Below, piece by piece: positions 54,318 to 61,553 of a stretch of 64,000 bases of DNA. The stretch comes from Myxococcales bacterium. Its GTDB lineage: Bacteria; Myxococcota_A; Bradymonadia; UBA7976; UBA1532. The stretch is taken from contig JACKDL010000017.1 in assembly GCA_020633555.1 (NCBI GenBank), positions 1-64,000 of the forward strand, in the 5' to 3' direction. A program made the position numbers and the translations under genes. The notes beneath the pieces are model-generated. The model made no database searches. It was given only the letters and a program-made list of their open reading frames with translations, and was not told the origin of the DNA. How positions within the stretch are numbered: position 1 is the first letter of the stretch; every line of letters begins with the position of its first letter.

Positions 54318-54378
54318 GCGCTCCACGCGCCTCCTTCCAATCCTTCTAGCGCTTCATTTCTCCAGTCACTCTGTAAGA

Positions 54379-54397
54379 CTCACAAACCTCTTGTGAG
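54379..54397. promoter_or_regulatory. short inverted repeat before the MopE-motif protein
   Basis: CTCACAA (54379-54385) and TTGTGAG (54391-54397) form a perfect 7-bp dyad with a 5-base loop, 47 bases before the ATG 54444. It could be an operator or a weak terminator for the upstream operon. Confidence 0.35.
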
Positions 54398-54443
54398 GCC
54401 CCCCGCGCTGCGCTTCAATCGTCGGGCGACTGGGGGGTTGCAC

Positions 54444-54761
54444 ATGCAGCGGATGTGGTTGGGGGTGGCCGTCTTCGGCCTGTTCAGCATCTTCGAAGCC
54501 CACGCCGAGCCCTTGTGTGGCGGCGAGCATGTGGGGGCGCCGTGCCTCACGGGGCTGGCGGGTCAGTGCGCCTACGGCCGCCTGGTCTGCCCCGCTCAGG
54601 GGGAGGCCACCTGTGCGCCCACCCCGACCGAAGAGCGCTGCAACGGCGTGGACGACGACTGTAATGGGATCATCGACGACGGCTGTGCCGCCCGTCCCTC
54701 CCGACCGACGGTCCGGCCTCGCCCCCGGCGCCCTGCGGCCCCTGCAGGACTCCCCGGCTGA
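54444..54761 (+). CDS. small secreted protein with MopE-type metal-binding motif
   Basis: 105 aa. Signal peptide (WLGVAVFGLFSIFEAHAE), then a Cys-rich section (CGGEHVGAPCLTGLAGQC) and RCNGVDDDCNGIIDDGC, the same type of motif as in the Gly-rich lipoprotein at 6685. A Pro/Arg-rich end follows. ATG 54444 has GGGGGG upstream; the track's longer start is unlikely. The motif is predicted, in the family, to bind metal; the role is unknown. Confidence 0.72.
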   Translation: MQRMWLGVAVFGLFSIFEAHAEPLCGGEHVGAPCLTGLAGQCAYGRLVCPAQGEATCAPTPTEERCNGVDDDCNGIIDDGCAARPSRPTVRPRPRRPAAPAGLPG

Positions 54762-54974
54762 GCGCGCGGCGCGCCGGCTCCCTGAGACCGCGCACCGCTC
54801 CAAGGCTCACCGGTTGGGCCTGTACGCCCACGGCGGCGGGCGGCGGGCCACGGCGAGCGTCCACGTTCGGTGGGCGGATGCCGTTCCAGGGGAGGGTGGG
54901 GCCGGGGCCGGGAGCGGTGAGGGTTGGGTGATCGGGACCCCGTGCATGGCGGGCGCCACCCGGGGCTGCGCGCG
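54762..54974. other. intergenic region, no gene seen
   Basis: 213 bases between the small MopE-motif gene and the stop of the 1136-aa gene on the other strand. No convincing gene or hairpin found. Confidence 0.45.
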
Positions 54975-57900
54975 TCAGCCGCCCAGCTTCTTGTTCACCA
55001 GGTTCAGGTACTTGGCGGCCTTCGCGTCGTTGGGGTTCAGCTTCAACGCCTTCTCCCAGTGCGCCTTGGCCTCGGGGTACTTGTTCAGGCGGAAGTAGGC
55101 CATGCCCAGGTTCACCTGGTAGCCCGCGTTGCGTGGCGCCAGCCGGGTGCTCCGGGTGTGGTGCTCCACCGCCTTGTTGAACTGCTGCTGTTGGAAGGCC
55201 GCCTCGCCCAGGCCCGAGTAGGCCTCGGCGCTCCGCCCGTCCAGCTTCAGCACGTCCTGGAAGGCCTTCTCGGCCGCGCCCCAGTTCGACTTGCGCAGGT
55301 GATCCTCAGCGGTCTTCAGCCCTTCACGGATCTGTGCCTTGCGGTTCGCCCCGTCGGCGCGCTTGGCCTGGGCAGCGGCGGCCTTCGCGGCGGCCTCCGC
55401 CTTGGCGCGGGCCTCGGCGTCGGCCTTTGCGCGGGCAGCGGCCTCAGCCTTGGCACGGGCAGCGGCCTCAGCCTTGGCACGGGCAGCGGCCTCAGCGGTC
55501 GCGCGGGCGTCCGCCTCGGCCTTGGCCCGCGCCTGTGCGTCGGCGGCGGCCGTCGCTGCGGCCGCCTTCGCGGCGGCCTCGGCCTTCGCGTCGGCCTCCG
55601 CCTTCGCCGCGGCCGCCTTCGCGTCGGCGTCGGCCTTCGCTGCAGCCGCCTTCGCGTCAGCCTCGGCCTTCGCCGCAGCCGCCTTCGCGTCAGCCTCCGC
55701 CTTCGCGGCGACCGCCTGCGCGTCCGCCTCGGCCTTCGCGGCCGCCGCCTTCCGGGCGGTCACGTCGCGGTCGAAGGCGCGGAGATCCAGCGACCGGTTC
55801 CGCGGCGCGATCCGGCGAGCGAGCTCAAGCTTCTCGCGGGCGGCGTCGTACTCACCGGCTTCGAGCCCAGCGGCCACCTGCGCCTGCAGCGCGGCCACTG
55901 CCTTGGCGGCCACCTCGTCGGCCACCGCGTTGCGCGCGTCCACCTTGCGCAGGGCGGCCAGGCCCTCAACCACGGCGTCGTCGGCGCCGGCCCAACGCTC
56001 GCTTGCCAGCGCGTCGCGGAGCTGGGCTTCGAGGGCAGCCTTCGGATCGACGGCAGCGTCTTCGGCAGGCGCCACGTCCGGGGCGGCGGCTTCGGCGTCT
56101 GCAGCCCCTGCGTCGTCGCCGGCGTCGATGACCGCGGCATCTGAAGCAGCAGCCGCTGCAGGCTGAGCATCGGGGGCCAGGGTCGCAGGCGCCGTCGCGT
56201 CCTTCGGCTGCACCGCGGTGACGGCGCTGGCCTGAGCATCGGGCTCGGGCTTCTTCTCGTCGCCTGAGCCGAGGGTGAACAGCAGCACCAGCCCGACGAC
56301 CACGGCCACCCCGGCCAGCACCCACAGGAAGATGGGGCGCTCGGGTTCCTCGGGGACCTGGTAGACCGACAGCCGAGCCTGGTGGTCCTGAAGCTGATCA
56401 GCCGTGTCCACGAACCAGTCGTGGTCGTCCTCGAGGTGGCTCTCGGCGGCGGAGGGCGCCATGTCCACGGTGCCCGACTGCCGGAGCGGCGCTGCGGCCG
56501 CAGCCGTCGCCTTGGCTTCGTCGGCCTTCGCGCCCGCGTCGGACGCGTCCTCGGCGGCCGGAGGCGGCGCGTCAGCGGTCTTGGGAGTCGGCGCCCCGAC
56601 ACCGGGCACGGTGCCCTGCGGCGTCAGTGCTTCGGCCTTCGCGGCAGGCGTGCGTCCTTTGCCCTTGCCACGCTTCTTGCCGCGCTTCTTGCCCCGCCGC
56701 CGGTTGCCCGCGCCGTCGTCGTCGTCGTCCGCGCCGTCGTCGTCGGTCTCGTCGTCGCCGCCTTGATCGGTGCTGGAAGCGGCAGCCTCGTCGTCGGCCT
56801 TCGTCTTGGCGGCAGCCTCGTCGTCGGCCTTCTTCTTGGCGGCAGCCTCGTCGTCGGCCTTCGTCTTGGCGGCAGCCTCGTCGTCGGCCTTCTTCTTGGC
56901 GGCAGCCTCGTCGTCGGCCTTCTTCTTGGCGGCAGCCTCGTCGTCGGCCTTCGTCTTGGCGGCAGCTTGGCGGGCAGCCTTGGCGGCAGCCTCGTCGTCG
57001 GCCTTCTTCTTGGCGGCAGCCTCGTCGTCGGCCTTCTTGGCCGCAGCCGCTTCTTCGGCCTTCTTCTTGGCGACAGCCTCGTCGTCGGCCTTCTTCTTGG
57101 CGGCAGCCTCGTCGTCGGCCTTCTTCTTGGCGGCAGCCTCGTCGTCGGCCTTCTTCTTGGCGGCAGCCTCGTCGTCGGCCTTCTTCTTGGCGGCGGCCGC
57201 TTCTTCGGCCCTCTTGGCCGCAGCCGCCTCCTCGGCCTTCTTGGCCGCAGCCGCCTCCTCGGCCTTCTTGGCCGCAGCCGCCTCCTCGGCCTTCTTGGCC
57301 GCAGCCGCTTCTTCGGTCTTCTTGGCCGCAGCCGCCTCCTCGGCCTTCTTCGCCGCGGCGTCCTCGTCTGATTCCACCGCCTTCGCCGGCGAGGGCGTCA
57401 TGGTGGTGGTCTTCAGACTCCGGCTGCCGTCCGGCAGCGCCACCGCTTGCAACGCCTCAGAGAGCTCCGCGGCGGTGGGGTACCGGCGATCGGGCTTCTT
57501 CTCCAGACACCGCATGACCACGGCCGACAGTGGATCACCGATCCGCGCCTCAGGCCGGACGAGCTGCGGGCTCACCGGCTTCTCCAGGGCGTGGCGTCGG
57601 GCGATGGTCTTGAAGTTCCCCCCGGTGAACGGCGGCCGCCCGGTGAGCATCTCGTAGAGAAGCACGCCGGTCAGGTAGACGTCGGTCTGGGCGTCCAGCG
57701 GCTTGCCACTTGCGATCTCGGGCGCCAGGTACTCTGGGCGCGCCAGGCACTCGCCGTCGGCCTTGGTGGGGGCGGCCTCCAGGCGGTGCAGGTGGTGCAT
57801 CCCCACGCCGCCCAGGACTGCACGCTCCATGCCCAGCGGGTCCCGGATGAGGAACAGGTTCGCCGGCTTCAGGTCCATGTGCAGCAGGCTGGCGCCGTGC

Positions 57901-58385
57901 AGGGCCTTCAGCCCGGCGATGACCTCCAGCGCCACCTGAACCGCCTGAGCGGGGGGCAAGGGGCCGTTGCCCTCGAGCCGCTGCCCCAGACTGGCGTTGG
58001 CGAGCAGGGGCTCGACGAAGAAGGCGTGCCGCTCGGCGTGCTCACCGATGCCCAGCGTCGGCATGAGGTGCGGTGAGCCCAGCTCGGTGGCCCGACCCAC
58101 GTCGCCAAAGGCCTTGGTGGTCTCGGCCATCTTCGGCGTGAAACGCGAGTTGAGGACCTTGACGGCGATGGACTGGCCCGACTGCTGATCAATGGCGCGG
58201 TAGACGACGCCCACGTTGCCCTGACCGAGCTTCTCCTCCAGAAGGTAGCGAGACACCAGCGTCTGGCCGATGAAGCTCGCCTCCGCACCGGCGCCCGGGC
58301 TCAAGCGGTTGCCACAGAAGGGGCAGAACCGGACAGAGTCCGACTGGGCCTGCTCGATCGCGGATTTGCAGTTGGGGCAGATCAC
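54975..58385 (-). CDS. zinc-ribbon / kinase-like / Ala-Lys repeat / TPR membrane protein, probably a pseudokinase
   Basis: 1136 aa. Zinc ribbon CPNC...CPFC (residues 3-24). Kinase-like domain ~45-315: Gly loop LGQGNVGVV (from 53), AVKVL (K76), HMDLKPAN (D171, K173, N176) and APE (221-223), but the DFG position reads GGVG at 193-195, so the metal-binding Asp is Gly. The activation segment is very short. Then an Ala/Lys/Glu/Asp repeat (~340-540), a membrane helix (~684-706, WVLAGVAVVVGLVLLFTL), a second Ala/Lys repeat (~875-1013) and three TPR units (~1012-1136). The loss of DFG suggests a binding or scaffold role, though HMD alone may leave weak activity. Confidence 0.8.
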   Translation of the reverse strand: MICPNCKSAIEQAQSDSVRFCPFCGNRLSPGAGAEASFIGQTLVSRYLLEEKLGQGNVGVVYRAIDQQSGQSIAVKVLNSRFTPKMAETTKAFGDVGRATELGSPHLMPTLGIGEHAERHAFFVEPLLANASLGQRLEGNGPLPPAQAVQVALEVIAGLKALHGASLLHMDLKPANLFLIRDPLGMERAVLGGVGMHHLHRLEAAPTKADGECLARPEYLAPEIASGKPLDAQTDVYLTGVLLYEMLTGRPPFTGGNFKTIARRHALEKPVSPQLVRPEARIGDPLSAVVMRCLEKKPDRRYPTAAELSEALQAVALPDGSRSLKTTTMTPSPAKAVESDEDAAAKKAEEAAAAKKTEEAAAAKKAEEAAAAKKAEEAAAAKKAEEAAAAKRAEEAAAAKKKADDEAAAKKKADDEAAAKKKADDEAAAKKKADDEAVAKKKAEEAAAAKKADDEAAAKKKADDEAAAKAARQAAAKTKADDEAAAKKKADDEAAAKKKADDEAAAKTKADDEAAAKKKADDEAAAKTKADDEAAASSTDQGGDDETDDDGADDDDDGAGNRRRGKKRGKKRGKGKGRTPAAKAEALTPQGTVPGVGAPTPKTADAPPPAAEDASDAGAKADEAKATAAAAAPLRQSGTVDMAPSAAESHLEDDHDWFVDTADQLQDHQARLSVYQVPEEPERPIFLWVLAGVAVVVGLVLLFTLGSGDEKKPEPDAQASAVTAVQPKDATAPATLAPDAQPAAAAASDAAVIDAGDDAGAADAEAAAPDVAPAEDAAVDPKAALEAQLRDALASERWAGADDAVVEGLAALRKVDARNAVADEVAAKAVAALQAQVAAGLEAGEYDAAREKLELARRIAPRNRSLDLRAFDRDVTARKAAAAKAEADAQAVAAKAEADAKAAAAKAEADAKAAAAKADADAKAAAAKAEADAKAEAAAKAAAATAAADAQARAKAEADARATAEAAARAKAEAAARAKAEAAARAKADAEARAKAEAAAKAAAAQAKRADGANRKAQIREGLKTAEDHLRKSNWGAAEKAFQDVLKLDGRSAEAYSGLGEAAFQQQQFNKAVEHHTRSTRLAPRNAGYQVNLGMAYFRLNKYPEAKAHWEKALKLNPNDAKAAKYLNLVNKKLGG
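55440..55760 (-). repeat. coding tandem repeats, 24- and 33-bp units
   Basis: Ala/Lys/Arg/Glu repeats: 8-aa units AKAEAAAR (24 bp, about 55430-55500) and 11-aa AAAAKAEADAK (33 bp, about 55560-55740). Likely alpha-helical/coiled-coil like TolA, between the TM helix region and TPRs. Confidence 0.8.
56765..57355 (-). repeat. coding tandem repeats, 30- and 27-bp units
   Basis: 10-aa units KKKADDEAAA (30 bp, about 56800-57190) and 9-aa units KKAEEAAAA (27 bp, about 57195-57350). Near-identical DNA (gcggcagcctcgtcgtcggcc repeated) suggests recent expansion. They form a charged helix between the kinase-like domain and the TM helix. Confidence 0.85.
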
Positions 58386-58473
58386 GGCTCGAAGGATCTC
58401 CGCGTCGTGGGGCGCTCGGGTGACGGCCCGCCGGGTGAGGGGTCGCGCGCACAGGACGCGCGAAGAGCGCGGA

Positions 58474-58502
58474 ACGTATCACGGCCCCCGCAGCAGTCGC
58501 AA
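58474..58502 (-). promoter_or_regulatory. candidate promoter for the 1136-aa gene
   Basis: Minus strand: TTGCGA (58502-58497) and ATACGT (58479-58474), spacer 17. Weak -35 and -10 but correctly placed before the ATG at 58385. Confidence 0.3.
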
Positions 58503-58518
58503 TCTGGCGCGGCGGCGG

Positions 58519-59415
58519 TCACCGATCGGTGGGATCCGCGAGGAACCGGCGCGCGAGGTCCGCCGCTTCGCCCTCGGGCTCAAGCGCGACCACCTGAGTC
58601 CAATGGGGCTCGGCCCGGCCACGCTGGCCGTGCTTCTCCCACAGGAGCGCCAGGTTGAAGTGGGCGTCGGCGAAGTCCGGATCCCGGTCCAAAGCGGCGC
58701 GGTAGGCTGCGGCCGCGGCGTCCACATGGCCCAGGTCATCCAGCACGTTGGCCAGGTTGTACCAGGGGTGCGGGTGCTCGCCGGCCACCCGCGTCGACCG
58801 CTCGTAGTAGCCCTTGGCCTCGTCCAGCCGCCCGGCGGCGTAGGCGCCGTTCCCGACCCCGATGAGGGCCCCAGGGTGCAGCGGGTCAAGGGCCAGCGCC
58901 TGGACATAGCGGCGCTGCACGACCTCGGCGGGCTCCCCCGCCAGCTCGGCGCTGCGGGCCCACTCCACCCAGCCGTCGGCGTCCGTGGGGGCTTCGTTGC
59001 CCAGGGCTGCCACGGGCGCGGGGCGCGCCGTCGGCAGCTCTTCGCTCAGGGGCAGGTCGAGCAGGAGCTGACCGGAACGCCCGTGGATGAGCTGGTCGTC
59101 AATGCGCACCAGCAGCTCGCCGCCGTCCGCCACCACCCGCAGCGACGCCAGGGGGTGGGGGACGTCAGGCCGCCAGGCGCGGACGGCCTCGACCGCCTCG
59201 CGGACCCGTCGGGTGGTGAGCCCCTGCTCGAGCAGGGCCCGCGCGGTGCGCGCAGCGATGACGTCGGCAAACCGGTAGCGCAGCTGGCCGCCGTCCCGGT
59301 GGGCCGGGAGCAGCCCGCTCTTGTGCCAGCGCCGGAGCTGGGCTTCCGGGGCGCCCGACAGGCGCTCCAGATCCCGCAGGCCATACGGGGTGGCTTCGGA
59401 GGCGTTGGAGGTCAT
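58519..59415 (-). CDS. MerR-type HTH regulator fused to TPR repeats
   Basis: 298 aa. N-terminal MerR-like HTH (YGLRDLERLSGAPEAQLRRW, RYRFADVIAARTARAL) at residues ~12-75, then a linker and three or four TPR units at ~150-290 (PWYNLANVLDDLGHVDAAAAAY, ADAHFNLALLWEKHGQ). It would read a signal through TPRs and bind DNA with the HTH. The ATG at 59415 shares a base with the upstream TGA; translation is coupled. A similar MerR-TPR fusion is common in delta-type bacteria. Confidence 0.85.
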   Translation of the reverse strand: MTSNASEATPYGLRDLERLSGAPEAQLRRWHKSGLLPAHRDGGQLRYRFADVIAARTARALLEQGLTTRRVREAVEAVRAWRPDVPHPLASLRVVADGGELLVRIDDQLIHGRSGQLLLDLPLSEELPTARPAPVAALGNEAPTDADGWVEWARSAELAGEPAEVVQRRYVQALALDPLHPGALIGVGNGAYAAGRLDEAKGYYERSTRVAGEHPHPWYNLANVLDDLGHVDAAAAAYRAALDRDPDFADAHFNLALLWEKHGQRGRAEPHWTQVVALEPEGEAADLARRFLADPTDR

Positions 59416-59870
59416 CACCGCGACGCTGACACGGCCTCGGCCTCGAGGGCGCCCTCGACGTCGGCCGTCAGGCGCAGCCCACGGCCGTGCGGGGCGATCC
59501 GCAACTCAACGTCGAGGGCCGCTGGTGTGTCGGGCCCGAGCAACCGCGAGACGGCTCGGTGCACATGCCCCCGCACGGCTTCCAGGACCCGGGGATCGCG
59601 CGCCATCGCCCTGCGGGCTGCGTCGGCGTCCGGGGCGGCGATATCGAAGATGACCGATCCGACGAAGACCGGCGCCCCATCCAGGTAGCGGCCCCCTTCG
59701 GCCGCCACATCGGCCGCCTCCAGGGCGGCGTGCACCGCGCCCAGATCGAGCGCGCCGGCGGGGCTCAGCAGCGGGCGCGCCGGTTGGGCATCCGCGGGGC
59801 GATAGGCCAGCGCCCGCTGGGCCGCGGCCATGGGGCGCTTGGGCGTCAACCGGGGATCGGGGCGGGTCAT
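59415..59870 (-). CDS. unrecognised 151-aa protein
   Basis: No signal or membrane segment. N-terminal ~40 residues are Ala/Pro/Arg rich; the rest looks alpha/beta (ALDLGAVHAALEAADVAAEG, PVFVGSVIFDI, DAARRAMARDPRVLEAVRGHVHRAVSRLLG). Starts at ATG 59870 with AGGAGG upstream. It is cotranscribed with the MerR-TPR gene (TGATG), so it may be a small partner of it. Confidence 0.7.
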   Translation of the reverse strand: MTRPDPRLTPKRPMAAAQRALAYRPADAQPARPLLSPAGALDLGAVHAALEAADVAAEGGRYLDGAPVFVGSVIFDIAAPDADAARRAMARDPRVLEAVRGHVHRAVSRLLGPDTPAALDVELRIAPHGRGLRLTADVEGALEAEAVSASR

Positions 59871-59971
59871 GGCGCGGGCCTCCTGGTCAGCATCCAGGGT
59901 AGCCCGTCGCCCGACGGCTGGCGAACTCTGCGCGTGGCCCAGGCACGGCGGGCCCACGCGCTCGGGCCGCG

Positions 59972-60000
59972 TTGCGGGAACCTCACGCCCACGTTATCGT
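59972..60000 (+). promoter_or_regulatory. weak candidate promoter for the winged-helix-like gene
   Basis: TTGCGG (59972-59977) and TTATCGT (59994-60000), spacer 16, 47 bases before ATG 60047. The TTATCGTC core is shared with the tldD-like promoter at 50711. Confidence 0.3.
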
Positions 60001-60046
60001 CGCACCTGGGCTTCGTCGCCCACAGCGCATCGCCGAGCGAGGGGAC

Positions 60047-60829
60047 ATGCAAGGACAGGCACGCGACGTCTCGGCACGGGGGATCCCATACCCCGAATAT
60101 GTGCTGCGCATCCTCTTCGCCTCCTTCTACCCGGCGGTGAAGATGGCGGTGGACTTCAACTACCCGCTCGACACCGTCAAAGACATGATGACGCTGGCGC
60201 TCTGGCGGGAGGCCAAGCGCAAGCACAGCACCATCAACCTCATCTCGCTGATCTTCGGGAAGTCCACCCGCACGGTGAAGGCGCTGTCGGCGCGCTTCAA
60301 CAAGGGCGGCTTCTTTCACGACACCGAGACCAACCTCATGCGGCGGGTCGAGGATCTGCTGCGCCACCACCCGATGAACCTGGACGAGCTCGCCGAGCGG
60401 CTGCCGCACTGCAACGAGTTCGACAGCACCCGCCTCGCGGTCCAGGCCCTGGTGCGTGAAGGGCGGGTGCGGCCGCTGGAGCCCGAGTCGAGCCGGACGC
60501 GGTACGAGGTCGTCGGCCGCCACCTGGACCTCTACAGCCACGGCGACTGGGAGGCGCGCATCGACGCCCTTCAGGAGCACCTCGAGGCGGTGACCGAGAC
60601 CGTGCGGCGTCGCTTCCTGAGCGACGAGCCCGAGCTGGCCGCCGCGCGCACCTTCACCTTCCAGGCGCGCCCCGAGGACGTCGAGGCCCTCCGGGATGAG
60701 TTCTTCGCCTTCATTCGCGAGCGCTACCGCGAGCTGGAGGCCCGAGCGGCGGACGCAGAGGACGCCCGAACCTACGCCGTCTATGCCGGGGCGACGCCCC
60801 TGCGCGACGAGCTGGCCGAAGAGGAATGA
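60047..60829 (+). CDS. winged-helix-like regulator, unknown
   Basis: 260 aa. N-terminal ~100 residues are helical (YVLRILFASFYPAVKMAVDF, DMMTLALWREAKRKHS) and contain GKSTRTVKALSARFNKGGFFHD; MNLDELAERLPHCN resembles a recognition helix. C-terminal part (DALQEHLEAVTETVRRRF, FFAFIRERYRELEAR) is helical, perhaps a dimer part. I could not name a family. ATG 60047 has a GAGGGG site. Followed by a lipoprotein gene with ATGA overlap. Confidence 0.65.
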   Translation: MQGQARDVSARGIPYPEYVLRILFASFYPAVKMAVDFNYPLDTVKDMMTLALWREAKRKHSTINLISLIFGKSTRTVKALSARFNKGGFFHDTETNLMRRVEDLLRHHPMNLDELAERLPHCNEFDSTRLAVQALVREGRVRPLEPESSRTRYEVVGRHLDLYSHGDWEARIDALQEHLEAVTETVRRRFLSDEPELAAARTFTFQARPEDVEALRDEFFAFIRERYRELEARAADAEDARTYAVYAGATPLRDELAEEE

Positions 60830-61467
60830 CGGTGACCGCCGTGCGCGGGTGGACCCCGCTGGTGTTCTGGACCATCACGACGCTCCTGGCGCTCGGGGGC
60901 TGCGCACCCGAGCCCCAGTCATCTCCGGGACAGCACAGCCAGGCGCTCGAGTTCCGTCGGCTCCCCGGGGCAGAGTCGCTGCCGGCGGGCGGCATGCCGC
61001 CGCCCGACGCCCTCCCGGCCGAGCGCTTCGAGGGCGCCCCTGGTGGAATGCTCCCGCAAGCCTGTGCCCGACAGTGCAATGGCGATGCGGCCTGCGCCTG
61101 GGACTGCTTCTTCGAGGTGGACGACCGCGTCCCCGAAGCGCGGCGGAGTGAGGAGGCCGACTGCCTGTTCTGCGGGCGCGAGACGGGTTTCCTGGAGTCG
61201 CCGGTCCTGATGGTCGAGGCCGCGGGCAAGGAGGTCACGCTCACCTGGACCCCTGTCGATGAGGCGGACGATTACGTCGTGCACGGCGTGCAGTGGCAGA
61301 CCGAGCTGGAAGAGACAGCCCCCTTGCGCAGCCACACCTGGCGCACCGACCAGACGTCTTTGCGAGTGGAACTCGCCGAGGGGACCTGGACCTTCTACGT
61401 CCTCGCCTACCGGGATCAGCCGAAGGCACGCTCGCTGCGATCCAACATCGTCGACCTGGAACTTTGA
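60826..61467 (+). CDS. lipoprotein with fibronectin-like domain
   Basis: 213 aa. Lipobox LALGGC. The middle has Cys pairs (CARQCNGDAACAWDC, CLFCGRE). The C-terminal ~85 residues look like a fibronectin type III domain (KEVTLTWTPVDEADDYVV ... TWTFYVLAYRDQPKARS). Starts within the upstream stop (ATGA). Role unknown; a surface or periplasmic binding protein is likely. Confidence 0.75.
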   Translation: MTVTAVRGWTPLVFWTITTLLALGGCAPEPQSSPGQHSQALEFRRLPGAESLPAGGMPPPDALPAERFEGAPGGMLPQACARQCNGDAACAWDCFFEVDDRVPEARRSEEADCLFCGRETGFLESPVLMVEAAGKEVTLTWTPVDEADDYVVHGVQWQTELEETAPLRSHTWRTDQTSLRVELAEGTWTFYVLAYRDQPKARSLRSNIVDLEL

Positions 61468-61553
61468 CTGGCCCCTGGGCCGGCCGCTGGGTGAAACTCG
61501 CGGGGGCAGCCTTGGCCCGACAGCGCATCCGCTGACGCCACGAGGGAGCGCGC

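Noticed and set aside
55339..56166. Long plus-strand Ala/Ser/Phe-rich ORF
   Set aside because: Antisense of the Ala/Lys coding repeats; its composition follows from the repeat.
56765..57355. Repeat array that could be mistaken for CRISPR
   Set aside because: Repeats are contiguous with no unique spacers and keep a protein reading frame; coding repeat.
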